NCBI RefSeq assembly: GCF_003073045.1
Contig: NC_037590.1
Span: 29,042,449 to 29,106,448, forward strand
DNA from: Pomacea canaliculata
Taxonomy: Eukaryota; Mollusca; Gastropoda; Architaenioglossa; Ampullariidae
Direction of reading: 5' to 3'
Length of the DNA stretch: 64,000 bases
Shown here: positions 23,501-36,623 of the stretch, piece after piece
Layout: each line of letters begins with the position of its first letter
How positions within the stretch are numbered: the stretch's first letter is position 1
The notes under the pieces: generated by a model
Told to the model about the DNA's origin: nothing
Seen by the model: the letters and a program-made list of their open reading frames with translations, nothing else
Databases searched by the model: none
Translations under genes and position numbers: made by a program

Positions 23501-26500
23501 TCATCTATAGTCAGCTTTCTCCAAAACTCTCTTTGCTATGGACTTGAAGACAGCAGTCTGAAATTAAGTAATAAGCAGTTCTATAAAGCAATAGATAAAA
23601 GATAAGTTCAAGGTTTTTTAAATGGTATCTACAACTTTAAATTACTTAAACAATTTATAAGTCTTCCACAAAAGTGTCAATTAAAAATAGTTTTTCTGAA
23701 ATTAGCCATTTTACCTGTGATCCTTCTGGGTCTGCAATAACAACAGGTTGTCCTGAATCAGACAGTTCACATATATGCTTATCAAGAGGTATTGAACCTG
23801 TCAAAATAAATGCAAAACAAAAACCACCAAAAACACTTGTGAAGGATACAAAAGTGTACTTCATGTCTAAATAAAGTTAACATTTTATGTTCTGATATAT
23901 TCATTTTGTCCTCTAGACAAATATTTCATAACAGGTTATCCTGCATCAGGCAGTTTACATAAATACACACAATCTGTCAAAACATCAATACACACATTAA
24001 AAGATAAGTTCAGGATGCTACTGCAAATGTTTAGCCTTGTAAATGAGCTGAAGAATAACATTATTTTTCAATCTGCTAGCACCACACTTAATTCTGCAAT
24101 AATTTAACTCATAGATGTTATTTTGCAGAATAAAGCTTAAGTTGTTGATGTCACCACAAGTTAGAGAGTCTATAAGTTAGACATGTCAGCATTGTAAAAA
24201 CATACCTAACACTTCTATTCCCAGTTCTTCTGCTAAGGTGTGAGCACCATCATGACCAAAGATGTGTTCAGTATGTCCACATTTTGGACACACAAAGACA
24301 CTCATATTTTCCACCATCCCAAGAACTGGGACATGGACTTTTCTGAACATAGTTGTGCCTCTCCGAACATCAGCCAGTGCTATATCTTGTGGTGTTGTTA
24401 CCAGCACTGCACCTAAAAAAGAACAATGAATGATAATTTACTAATTAATCTTTTACCATTTGCTAATATATTAATGGTTTAAAACAGTTGGAAGGTCTAA
24501 ATTTTGTTTCAGTTTAAAAGTTTCTTTTTTATTTCACTATCTACATTAATTTAACATGTTCTCTTTACCACTTTAATAATAATAAATGCAAGATTTATCT
24601 AGCACCTACACACACTTGTAAGGAGCATGTCTTTAAGCAGACGAGTAGGGAAGTGGCAATAAGCAGGAAAGGGAGAAGTAGTTGCTCTTTCTTGATATAA
24701 TGTCAATTTGGACAGCTAAGGGTGGTAATTAGCACATGCCCATCTATTTTTATGAAGTCATTGCTTTGAGCAAGGAAGTGCATGATACTGATTGTATGTG
24801 AGCATAATCCACGATGTCCTTCACCTTGTCATGCTCACCAACAGACCAACATGGAATTGCCGATTTTTCTTGGATTGGTACATTATCTGTTCCACCATCT
24901 GCATTGCATGCTGGGAAAATGATATTTTTCACTGCTTAAAAAAATAGACCTCAGAAGGGACTGTAGACACCTAGTACAAAAAAAAAAAAAAAAGCTTTTG
25001 CAGATAGCAAAATAGGCACTTTGTCACTTTGCCACGTGAATTGATGCCCACTTTTGTCATTTGAAAAGTGAGAACAATGTACTCTAAACAAGATGGAGTA
25101 CCATCTATATGTCTGTCAGCAGTGGGAATGAACTGAAAATGTTAAGCATTATTGTCCTGCTTTTAAAATTAAGAACTGGCAATAACAATTTAAAAATTTA
25201 GTTGCCTCCTTTTCTTCTTTATCTTTCTCTTGTTTTTATTAATATTGTACAATGGAAAACTCAGGCAGTCGAAACCCTGATAGCAAGCCATTTCTCCTCA
25301 GCTTTCTCTTTGCCCAGTTGTTCTCAACTCTACCACAAGTACTGATCAGGAAAGAAACATGCCTTGGCCATCACTTGTGACTATCCTGCATAACTGTTGA
25401 GCTAGATGAAGGCAATCAGTGAAAAATGACTACGGTGTTTCCTCCTACCTTCCCTCACCCAAGCTGAACCTATTCTTTCCTTCCGGAAAAAAAAAAATTC
25501 AGCCTTTAAGTTAGGTCACAGAAAGTAAACAAAGCATATTTCTTTATAATAAATACTGATCCTTGCATGTATTTTCATTATTCAATGAATTATCTTCATA
25601 ATCCAAATACAGCACTGCTGTTGATCTTATTGATTTAGACATTTATATTATGATGAAACAATATGAAATAACACATTTTAATATTAAAAGGATATAAATT
25701 ATTGGATTGAATGTCATAATAGTACTTATGAACCATAATTTTGTAGCAGTACTAGATTTGTTGGATAAAAATGACCTATGACCAGGTAAGGTATGTTTTT
25801 GCTTAACACTGTGTCAGCAACAAAGGTCACATTACAGATAGAAAGTTAAGAAACAATAATGCATCACTTAAATATTAAGTGCCACCAGTAAAATCTGGAG
25901 TAATTTAAAATTTAAACATGCAAATACAGCTTTTAGAAATAATAACTGATAATGAAGTATGTCAAAACAAGTTATACAAAGAATCAGATGGAAAAAAATG
26001 GTGTTGGACCTGCTGAACTGCAGGGCAAAAGGTGCTCAACTGGAAAAAGTACCTGTGTGAATGTGAGCTCAATGCTCTGTACACAAAAGACCACATGCAA
26101 ACTAGTCAATTATCCAAGAAACAGAAGCAAAAGGAAACAGCTAAGACCATCGCAAACATGAACTAAAAGCATGGACTGCTATTTTAATCCTTATATCAAT
26201 CTCTCCTGATTTGTTTCTTCCTTGCAGCACTTTTTACCATTTTATCACCATTTTACAAAATGTGACAGTATTACTAGCAATCCTCATTATCAGTATCAAA
26301 GACAACCTAAATAGAACACTTAAGAATAAAGAGCAAACCTTTTAGAGGCAAATTCTGAGAGATAGACAATTGGACATCTCCTGTTCCTGGTGGCATATCC
26401 ACTATTAGCCAATCCAAAGGTGCCCAATCAACCTGTCTGTATGGTGGCAAAGCAAATAAAATAATCATCTTTTATTTTCTATGTACAAACTCCAATATAA

Positions 26501-29500
26501 AAAAAAATATAAATGAAAATAATAATGGAATAATGAAGTAGACATGAAAGTTATCTATCCGGATGTTTGTCTCTTAAGGACATGCAGTTTGAGTGACATT
26601 TATTCACATTTGTCCTCATCAAGCTACAGCTAATACATATATCACTGCCTAATACTTCACTGCTTACTCTGGGGAACCTTTATTTCTCTGAGAGTTATTT
26701 GGATATTTATAAGATCATTTGCGGTCAAACAAATTTATAAATTAGCCCGCTATATTTGGTCAAGCTACAGTTTCACTGCCTTGGCAGGGCTAGACCAAAT
26801 AATTTCGTGGGGCTTATACAGCCCGCATGCTGGACATTTCCCAACCCTGACCTAAAACATTAATGAGGCATCAGAGAAGATAAAAAAAATGCAGGCAATA
26901 CAGATAGTTATCACTACACACTAGATGAAAAGTTCAATGCATGGCATAAGGTAAAAAGAATGTTTCATTTTTATTTGTACATATATACATTGGTGGATCT
27001 GCCCAAGCTCTAAAAATTTCCTAAGATATATATTACAGCAGAAATTATTTTCCACAAAAATGTTAAAAAAATTAGTGTCAAAAAAAGATATGAGAATAGA
27101 CTTTGGAAAAGAAATGCTGTTGTTCTCAGTACGATACAGAACAAACCTCTTGAGATTGTTGACTCCTTCAGGTACCTAGGATACTATTTTTGATTGCTAA
27201 CTTTGATGGGACATGAACACTGAACATAGCTTACCTTCTTCAGCAACAGATTCTTTTTCAGTTTCTTAGCCATTTTTCCGTCATTCACTGAGTCTTTTAT
27301 TTTTTTCTTTGTCTGATAGTTTGTAAAATTTTTGTGCTTGATAGGAACAGTTTAAAAAGTATTGTTCATATTTAGTCACTGGTATCAAGCAAATGCTTTT
27401 GGCTTCTGTTTTTTTTCTTTACGATCAGCAAATGTATGAAAATGGCAATTTTGTGTGTATGACATGGTGTAGGTGTGTCTTAAGAATGGTTTGGATGTAA
27501 GACTATTTTTTTCTTCTGGTTTTGCTTGTGTTGAGCTACAGTGCACCTCTTGTTTTATCTTGTAACTAGCACTTGTTCTGGGTTTTTAAAAATGTATAAC
27601 CGAGCACACTTTCTGAGCTATAGATAAATAAAGCTGGTTATTGTCACTGTCAACAATATTTATTTCCTGAATTTGATTGATGCTAGGAAGATTGGCCATT
27701 GTGCATGCACAAATGAGACACAGAAAAGTCTCTTACAACATATTCGAACATTATGGGTATGCATATTCCTACGCAATAACAGCATATCATTTTCTTAATG
27801 ATGAACACAGAATGGCTTGTGAAAAAGTCTTTTTATGACATTATAGACAAGTTAAAATAAATCTGTATAATTAAAAAAAAATAGTAATTTTAAAGCCTGT
27901 GGTGTAGTTGCGGCCCCACACTCCACTGGGGGTGATTAGGAACAAGAAGAAGTAATTTTAAAGCAAGAGATCATGAAGTAATAATTTACAACAAACCTCA
28001 AAAGCCTATCAATTGCAGACATGACCATCAGCCCTCTCCACACCATGGCTGCTGCTTCATCGACCAAAAACCCCATAGACATACTATTTATAAGAAAAAC
28101 ACACACGCGTGCTTATTCTATAATAAATGTAACTGTTTTAGTAGGTATTCATAAAAAGATACAACTCATGACTAAAAAGGCAAATATAATGGGAAATTGT
28201 ATCACTTAAAGTACTAAGTAAATATGCAAATATATTTTGGTATTAAAGATAATTCTAAGCATGAAGAATTCCTGAAGCAATCTTAGGGCAAGATTTGATT
28301 CCATTAGCTCCTCTACCTGAACGTTATGATCCTGAAAACGCTGAAAATATTCAAGAAACCCTTAACTGCTATAATTTATGTTGTTGCTTATCTTCAACTG
28401 TTGGATTATGATGCAAAATTTGTACTGCCATATCCACAAAACTCTGTAACAGGAACAAGCCATAATGTGTCGCCATGACAACTATAGGTGATAGGAAGGC
28501 TTAATGTGTTAAATCTCACCATTTGATTCCATAATTGACCAAAGGCTCCATCTTCTTATCTGTAGTAAACAAAAATAAATGAATCACACTGTATCAGTAT
28601 TATCAAGTTCCATTATACTGTAGTTCACCGACAAAAATTTTTTAAAAATCCATTTATAACTACTGGAGAACTTTGTCTGACACTCACAATCCCTGATTCT
28701 GCATTATGTCAGACACCAAAAAAAAAAAAAAAAACCAATGCAAAGTGAGACTATTATAATCCCTTTTTAATGATGATATGACAAAAGCAAATCTAATCAT
28801 TTTTTAAAATTAGGAATATTTAAACATCTTTAACTTCTTGAAGCTTTATTAAGAAGAAATGTGAAAATTGTAAATGCCAATAAGATTACTGAAGAAATGA
28901 TTTTTAAGCCATGTGGATGCCTGGTAACACCTTACATTTACTGGTCATATGGTGATGGGATCAACCCCATTATCATATCAGATATATACCAACAATGTCA
29001 CTTTCACAGTCATCCCCAGCTATCGCTAGACATACAATCGCAACCACTCACACACTTGCTACAATTGCAAAGCCTCTGCTAGAGGCAGGACATGACGTTC
29101 CTATTGAACCCCTTTTGTGTGTAAACCAAAACAAAGGCAAAATGTACAGTACAAACAACAAATTTATTAGCACACAGATGAACTGTTGAGAAAAAGGAAA
29201 GAGAATATATATATATATAAAAAACCAGCCCTATGTTTCAAGAGGAATAAACTAAAACCATAAATATAAGTATATATATATCTGCTCACTCACAAAACCA
29301 AACAAAAGGAATGAATCATGTACACCTGCACAGACTGTGGTGAAGATCTGAGAAAAAAAATTACAAGTTCTTATCTGTGGCCTTAAAACTGAGCAGACGA
29401 CAGAGAGACAGAGAAAATTTCTACTCAGTTCTTTTCTTTTTATAGTACTTGTAGAGATACAAATCCTTGACGTCTTTCTTGAGAAATAATACCTGAAGAC

Positions 29501-31769
29501 AACTGGGTTCAATCCAAAGCAGCTTTCTTTTCTGTCAATAATTTACTGTTATACATTGCCTTTTATCTTTTAAAGAAAGAAAAATAACAAAACCCTTTAA
29601 AAGGCTTACATATACTGACCACAGTTTGCAGGAAAGAAACTTAAGAATAATGTAGGTATTCTAATAAGTCTGTATTAGTTTTCCTTTGTTTCTTACATTT
29701 TAGAACTACTTCTGTTTGCAGTTGCTTCCCATTGAAATTAAAATAAAGCCTTTTATTATATTGTTAGACCATGGACATGTAAAAATTCGAACAGAAAGCC
29801 AAATCTCTCTACATCCAAATTTCCAAAAATGGATGAATATAAGAAGGCCAAAATACAACATACACAACCTGTAAAGTAAGAGAACAATAGGTCAACTTTT
29901 TCAAGCACCACTAGAATTGTGAAGTAAGTCTGAAAATGAATGTAAAGGCAACAACAAAAAATGAGGGGGATAAAAGTTGGGATATAGGCAAAGATTTCTT
30001 TGGCCTAAACAAGCAGCTATGAAGATGAGCTATGTAACAGATGCTCTTTACAATGAAAAGTACCACTGTTCTCAATATTTCTACTTTAAATTAAAAAGAA
30101 CACTTAATTCAAGAAATAAATTCTCACCTGCAGTCAGTAAAGGCTCACCAGATAAATTCATGAGTTTTGGTATTGATGGACCATAGATGTCTGCATCAAG
30201 AATGCCAACCTTAAATTTCTGCGAAACACACAAATACCTCCTACTGTTGCTACTTCAAGACTATTAACCATTTGCACAAAAGTGAATAGGATGATAAATC
30301 TTTTTTCGGTAATCCATTAAATACATAGATGATGTTCGTTTCAATGCTTATTTATATCTGAAGATAGGTGTGCATAAACTGAAATCAAGAAGAAAACCAG
30401 TAATTTTAAAAGTTTAAAACCAAATATTAGGCAATAAGAAAACAACAGATGCAATAAAAGAGTAAAAAAATGAATTTTTTGCTAAGAGCATGCTCATTAG
30501 GAGTGTGAGTATACACTATAAAAATTTAGTATTTATTATTATTATAAGGTATCTACATGCAGGTGGGCAGGGGGCATTTTCAAGTCAGTTTCTAGGCCCA
30601 GGCACACACTGAGCACTCTAGCCAACACTGTATGGTGCTTTACTCAGATGCCATGACATAGTTTAAAAACATGACAAGCATACATAATTGTGAAAATAAA
30701 AATTATGAAGTTTATTCTTTGGATAAGAAAACTATGAAGAAACTTAAGAGTTTTACTAACTTGTTTCTCAAACAATATTATTTATAAGTAAACACTGACT
30801 CACGGGATTATCAGCAGCAACAGCAAGTGCAAGGTTAACTGAAACAAATGTTGGTTAATGCAGTCAGATATTGTAATAATCACTTCTTTTAGTTTTTAAT
30901 TCTTTAGTGTTTCATTAATAAAAGAAAGGAATCTATACTTAGAGTTTTTAGATTTCTGTGGTCACATCATGTCACAGACTATACATCAATAGCTCCATGT
31001 TAACATGCATACACAAACACAGAGACCATTAAAAATGTTTGTTTAAATTCTAACACACTAAATAGACACACCTGCAACTGTAGACTTGCCAACACCACCT
31101 TTACCCGAAGCAATGCATATAATGTTTTTCACTCCCTCGATAGGTTGCTGATGCGGCAAGCCTTTGGCCATCATTTGTCTTTTGTGGTGGTCTAGTTTTT
31201 CTTTGGAAGCAGTATTCTTAATACAAAACGAACTTAAGCATAAGCATTTGGAATTTGAAAAATGCTATGTTGCTATTAATCAAGACATCTGAATTTAAGC
31301 TACTCTTTGCTACTGTTCTTATGCAAACTATAATACACTTTGTCATAACAAATGTATGACCTCTCATGTATGATTAAAGTTGCGCTGATATTGTAACCTA
31401 CAATATAATGTGACCTCACGTGTATATGAAACATTTTTTTATAAGTTGCAGCCGGCTGCAGATCAGTCTCGAAAAAAAAACATTTCTAATTTTAACAGTC
31501 AATTAAAATATGATCGGATCATGGCTATTTTAACAGTTGTTTGCTAGGAGAAGTATAATCACGTGTTGAACTGTATCATCTACTGTGTTAGTGCATTTCA
31601 CTGTTAGTGCATCTTGTGTCTCGACATTTCGAAAGTTGTCTGATAACATTATTGGCTTGAAATTAATTATACACACTATGGCGCTATCGTAAGAAGAAAA
31701 TTGTCGACAGTTCCATCCATTTGCTTCTTTTCTCCAAAAGGGCACTCGTAGAAACATGGAAAGCCTCAT
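23501..31769 (-). CDS. NUBPL: NUBPL (Ind1), mitochondrial P-loop Fe-S assembly factor for complex I, complete
   Basis: Mrp/NBP35-family ATPase that delivers [4Fe-4S] clusters to respiratory complex I in the mitochondrial matrix. Exons, 5' to 3' on the minus strand: 31769-31677, 31216-31072, 30838-30804, 30218-30128, 28559-28520, 28083-27997, 26436-26339, 24412-24206, 23797-23715, 23557-23501. All junctions are GT-AG and in phase, giving 311 residues (human 319). The N-terminus [19 protein letters not shown] is basic and amphipathic, as expected for a matrix-targeting presequence. The deviant Walker A is [11 protein letters not shown] in exon 2, Walker B region [14 protein letters not shown] ([10 protein letters not shown]) in exon 4, and [13 protein letters not shown] in exon 7. 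The conserved CxxC that bridges the cluster is VCPKCGH in exon 8. The final exon ends [13 protein letters not shown]. The gene starts head-to-head with the Myb/SANT-like gene. Confidence 0.96.
24573..24650 (-). mobile_element. Short 3' end of L2/CR1-like element in a NUBPL intron
   Basis: aataataataaatgcaagat followed by tagcacctac and aaggagcatg matches the 3' terminus seen at 4731 and 9972. Only the last 80 or so bases are retained, as expected from 5' truncation. Confidence 0.6.
27897..27950 (+). mobile_element. 54-bp truncated retroposon with 14-bp target-site duplication in a NUBPL intron
   Basis: The insert contains gttgcggccccacactccac then tgggggtgattaggaacaag and ends in aagaag repeats. 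It is bounded by a perfect 14-bp direct repeat, agtaattttaaagc, at 27883-27896 and 27951-27964. The long TSD and short simple tail are those of a LINE-mobilised SINE or 5'-truncated LINE, but the family is not one I can name. Confidence 0.7.
30480..30545 (+). mobile_element. Short 3' end of L2/CR1-like element in a NUBPL intron
   Basis: ctaagagcatgctcattagg followed by agtgtgagtatac and a tttattattatta tail is the plus-strand orientation of the same 3' terminus found at 4731, 9972 and 50371. Confidence 0.65.
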
Positions 31770-31790
31770 GTTTGACGACCCATAGACGTT
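31770..31790. promoter_or_regulatory. Core of a bidirectional start region between NUBPL and the Myb/SANT-like gene
   Basis: Only 21 bp separate the NUBPL initiator ATG (31769, minus) from the ATG at 31791 (plus). The two transcripts must therefore overlap at their 5' ends or use start sites inside each other's first exon. CpG-containing, GC-richer sequence runs from about 31780 to 31910 (cctgcgcgtgcgcatctacg), consistent with a CpG-type divergent promoter. No TATA box is visible. Confidence 0.6.
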
Positions 31791-34552
31791 ATGGACGACT
31801 CAAACAATGTTTGGTCCGAGTGTAACAGCTAGCGGAAACAATTCCTGCGCGTGCGCATCTACGGGTTTCGTGACCTCGTACAGTCAACAGCCCTGCGTAC
31901 CGCCAGCCAATATGGACTAAACCTCCAAAGCACTTCATTTTTGAATGAAGTGAAAATTGGGGGCTTTCAGGAAGGAAACCAGATTGGTGTTTTTCACCAA
32001 ATTCTGAACACTGAAGGTAAGTCTTGAGAACAATACACACTGCATCTCTCTGGTTTTGGTTGTCATTACAAGAAAAAAACCACCCCAGTCAAAACTTATG
32101 TTGCTTAAACTGTCAGTGGTTGACAGTACCACTTTAGCCAGTCTAGTCTACCTACTTTACATCATTTTTATATTCTTTCTCATCTTCACTCACCGATTAA
32201 CCCCCCTTTTTTTCCCTATTTGTTGCAGAGCAAGTTTGTGTGGAAAACCAGCGAGAATGCACATCCAGTGAGAATGCACACACTGAAGGTAAGTACCAAC
32301 CAAAATACAGTGGCATTGAGAGAAAAGTTATAAGTTATAAACATTACAAACATAACAGAACAAGCAATAAAAGACCTGTCGCTAAACTTTCTCAGAGGTT
32401 AGATGACGATGTCTGATTTTTGCATAAAATGAAAAAGGAAGACATTCAATATATATTTCAGAATTGTAAATATATTGAAGACTTTTGCAGAAACTGACTA
32501 AAAAATGTACAAATGCATCAAGGATGATTATCAGCAAATATCTGGTTTTAACTAATGTAATACAGACATAACATTGAAAACTTAATGCATGTACACAAAT
32601 GAAGGGATAAAAATTTGCAGAACAATGGCTACCCTATAAACAAATTGTTACTGGACATAACTACTGAATTAAGAGTAGATAAAAGGTCACATGACTTTGT
32701 GATGGAAGGTATTACGAGCAGTTTTTTAGATGAAAGAAATGCACAAGTTGAGATATATATTTCAGATAGCTCTGACTGGGGAAAAAACTATGTGTATACC
32801 TTTTTTTCTGGATGGCTTGCTTGGCTGAAGGATGCATGAATAAGTGACTGTAACCTTATGTGCCTATGTAGTCTGATTTATATTTTTAAATATTGTAATT
32901 TATGTTATGGATCTACCCAACAAGATAAAAAAAATGTGTCAATGGTTGGCAGTACCACATCAGCCAGTGTAGTCAAGAGTACCTAATGACTTAATATCTT
33001 TTAAAATAGCTTTCTTATTTATTCTTACTGGCTGATTGATGTTTTTCAACAAATTGTTGCAGCTCAAGTTCCTTTAAGAAATGAAGAACATGTACCACCT
33101 GAAGGCATGTATCAAGTAAAATAGACATTGCATTTCTTGGTTTGGGTTGTCACTGTGCTAGAAAAACTATCCCAGTCAGAACTCATACCAAATACAAAAA
33201 GAAAAATACAATCACAAAATGTACAATAATTTAATTTCAGAAAATGGCATATATAGGAAGTGATCTATTTTCAACTGCAAACATTTAGTACAAATAAAAA
33301 AAAAACTAAGCAATATAAAAAACGTCACTCAACTTTCTGTATGATTGATAGTACCAATTTACATGAAAAAGTTGTACCACAGTACACCACATTTCTGAGT
33401 AAAGTATTTGTAATAAGAATGAAATTAAAAAATGGTAGAAAATATGTTACCTTCCTAAACATCTTTAAATGTACTTGTTGGCATCATACCATGAATTGAA
33501 AAAAAATGTTCTTACAGGTGTTTCAATATGGACTCACGAGAAGGTGTTACTTCTCATTGAGCTTTACAGGGAACATCGTGAACTGTTTTCAAATTCAGCG
33601 ATAAAGCGCCATGAAGTGTGGCGCAAAATCGCCTCACAAATTCAGGCGAAGGGCCACCATGTCACAGGTGATATGTGTGACAAGAAATTTAGATCGCTGC
33701 GAAACAGGTGTGTGGTGACATGATACTTGTTTTTCAACACATTTCTCTACCTTTATATTCTACATGCCTGCTTGTTCATAGCCAATTGTACTTTGTAACA
33801 CCATTATTTTTCGTTACTGATACCACTGTTCCTTTACAGGTATAAAATTATTGCTGATGGGAATCAGTCATCTTGAAGAGGGAGAAGGAGGTGGGAGTAT
33901 TTTGATCTTTTAGAAGACCTATTCACTGGAGACCCAGCTGTTCAGCCACTGTCGATTGTCGAGACGCTGACAGGAATCCGTAGGTTGCTTTTATAGTCAC
34001 TCCATTTACAGAACTTTTATTCACTGTGATGACATTTTCTATACTCCATAGTAAACATTGCCATACCCTAAAGGTTTAACAAGGTTCATAAATATTTCAG
34101 TTGCTGAAATATATTGAAGTGCTGTCTATTTTACAACTCAAAACATAGTACAGAAATTGAAGTGTAAACAGATTATAAGAGATGTTCTTGTTATTGTGGT
34201 TTCCTTTACAGAAATGAGACCGACTATGCCACAAAAGGCACTGGGCCCATTGTCATTGGCGGCACCATCCACATCAACATCAATATTCACCGCACAGTCC
34301 CCATCAACTCCCGCATCTCCATCAGCATCGACTGCACAGTCCACATCAGCCAAGTCCCCAAACCCTGATTTCTTGGACAGAAGGAGCAAGAAACGGAAAA
34401 GAACTGTGGCAGGACCACCACAGTGGTTTTTAGACTATACTCAGAAGCAAAAAGAAGATGATATGTTTTGGTTGCCAAAAGTTAAGCGAAATACCGACTA
34501 TCATTGTGCTAGTCTGCCAGAACCTATTTTGCTATTTTGTTGCTGGACTTAA
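31791..34552 (+). CDS. Myb/SANT-like (trihelix-type) DNA-binding protein gene, frame interrupted by TAG and TGA
   Basis: Likely transcription-factor-like or transposase-derived DNA-binding protein; its partner and targets are unknown. Exons: 31791-32016, 32229-32288, 33063-33104, 33518-33707, 33840-33979, 34212-34552. Phase is kept across all six, with a GC-AG intron after 33104. Exon 4 holds the Myb/SANT-like helices: W in SIWTHEKVLLLIELYREH, W in HEVWRKIASQI, then CDKKFRSLRNR. Exon 5 continues RYKIIADGNQSS and RGRRRWEYFDLLEDLF. Exon 6 is Ser/Thr/Pro-rich with a basic RRSKKRKRT patch and PPQWFLDYTQKQKEDD. In-frame stops are TAG at 31830 (codon 14) and TGA at 33874, where related proteins usually have Gly. 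No other ATG precedes exon 4 in this frame, so the true start is uncertain. It may be a recent pseudogene. Confidence 0.7.
31960..33517 (+). repeat. Tandemly duplicated exon-intron units in the Myb/SANT-like gene
   Basis: Exons 1, 2 and 3 all end in a Glu-Gly codon split by a phase-1 intron (act/cct gaa g). Intron 1 and intron 3 share ttggtttgggttgtcac-like, then aaaac.atcccagtca and gaactca. Intron 1 and intron 2 share tggttgacagtaccac, then agccagtctagtc, and their 3' ends both read through a tttattctt-like stretch into tttgttgcag. The unit is about 0.3-0.8 kb and diverged. Confidence 0.65.
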
Positions 34553-36623
34553 ACATGTAACATCACAAAATCCATGTAAAATCTTGGACGATGCACGAAA
34601 GATGAGTAAAAAAAAAAAAAAGGTTCCTGTTTCAAGGAAAAAATCACTTGACGTCTTGAGTGAACGTGAATTTAACACATTCCACCTTTATATGAGAAGC
34701 TAGCTGATGATGATGATGGTCATGGAATGATAACTGCATTTTGTCCTGTTAATCCCTTCAATTCAAGATGTGTGTGCAGATCGATGTACATATAGAATGA
34801 AGCACATGATAAAATCTCCTCCCCGTAAAAATCACTACGGTCTCCAAATTTAAGACATATAGGTGAATAGAATACATAAATTGGCGTATAGGCTTGACAA
34901 CAAACAAAACGAATATAGACAAAGAAATAAAGTTTGTCAAAGGGTGAAGTGAATTATTTTGGCAAACCAAAGCAACGTGTGGTTAAGCTATAGGTGAAAA
35001 CAGCTGCACAAAAGTTTATCAAATGTTCATCATCTTTGTAGGAACTTATTACTCCACAGAAAGAGTTCCATTATTGGGAAGATTTTGTCTACATTTATTA
35101 CAAATGAGACAGGCATTCTTTGAGACAATACTTCTCTTTCAATTTCTTATGCTTTTTCACTATGAATTCAAGAACTTCTTGTCCTTACATCTTTAAGCTC
35201 TGTTCACGTTTACTAGATTCTTTACCCCCACTTCTGTACTTATATCTTTTTCCTTGTACTTCAAGAAAGGTTAAAGCTGTTGAAGATAAAGCACCTATAT
35301 CCCACTTCACCAATAGCAGACAGCATCGTTTTGACTAAAGCAAAGGCCACTTCATTACAGGTGTAGACTGACTGAAGCAGACGTCCATCAGGATGTATAT
35401 GGGAGATATATATGTACATGACACCATTAAAAACCATGCAGTATTTCTACATCAGAAAGATTTGATTAATGTGGTCTTTTTTTTTTTTTTTATTCATTAG
35501 TACGAGCTCAACTCAAACCACGTTTGCAATGTTCGACAAGTTTATCCTTTCCAGAAGTATACCCTTATTAAAATGTGCATCTACATAAGTGTACACAAAA
35601 CAACGTGTTTAATATGTGCAACATATAGGTGCTAATGAAATAGAGACGCACCATTGGAGATCAAGCATATATGTGTTCAAGTGAATAATAGAAAAGCAAA
35701 TTTATAAAATACAAGAATATTAATACAAGAATTATACTTAACACAAGATTTGCAAAATGTTTACTGTCGCATTCAGCACACATGTGCATCAGCATCTTTT
35801 TTATATATGTGGTTTGTCATATATTAATATGATTCATGCATTATAGAAATACACTTATAAAAGTTATTAAAAATGTCAAAAAATATAATCACCAGTATAA
35901 ACAATGTCTATTCCAAGTTTAGTATGCTACAGATGATTCCAGTTTGGTGATAATTTAGGCACTGGAATATAAACAAAATATAGCTGTCTAATCAAAGAAA
36001 AGTTATCACAAATCTATAGCTATGCACATTTTTGTAGAGACAACACTTGTATGCACACTCAAAAACATTGCACTCTCATGTTCTGAGAATAACATTTATC
36101 ATAAAATCATCTGCATTAATTTCCCATTGTTACTATAATAACGAAGAACAATCTTTTAAGCATGCACTATACATGCCCGAAAGTGAATGTGCAAGCTATA
36201 TTTTAATGTTGTAATGAATATCATTTGCAAGAATAATTAAAAACAATCAGATGGCACATAGCACAGACATAGTGTGAAAATTTTTAATACCCTTCATTAC
36301 AAAACTAAAACGTAATTTTGAGTTTTCACATATCTGAATAAATTTAGTCACCTTTGTAAGTTATATTGTCCTGACAGAATTTGCAGAAGACTTAGGTGTA
36401 CAGCTGAGGGTAAAAGACCTATTCATCAGTGAAATCTTCTTGTCAAAACTGTTGTGTTGGTAACAGAAATGTGTTTATCAACAAGAAATGTGTTAAAGTA
36501 TGGCATTAGTTTTAAGAATTTTTAAATGATTGCCTACTCTTTGGATTCCTGTATAAAGAGTGATCAATAAAATCCTATCTCATTCTCAAAATTTGATACA
36601 CTCAAATCATCCATACAACCTAC
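34553..36623. other. Intergenic region, no gene recognised
   Basis: AT-rich sequence with a poly-A run at 34608-34621 and poly-T at 35478-35491. No open frame shows a family motif. It carries the 3' side of the Myb/SANT-like gene on the left and that of the TMEM243-like gene on the right (convergent ends). Confidence 0.4.

Noticed and set aside
26750..26840. Imperfect hairpin tttggtcaagc...gctagaccaaa suspected as a tRNA or MITE
   Set aside because: It does not fold as a cloverleaf with a recognisable A or B box, and no target-site duplication was found.
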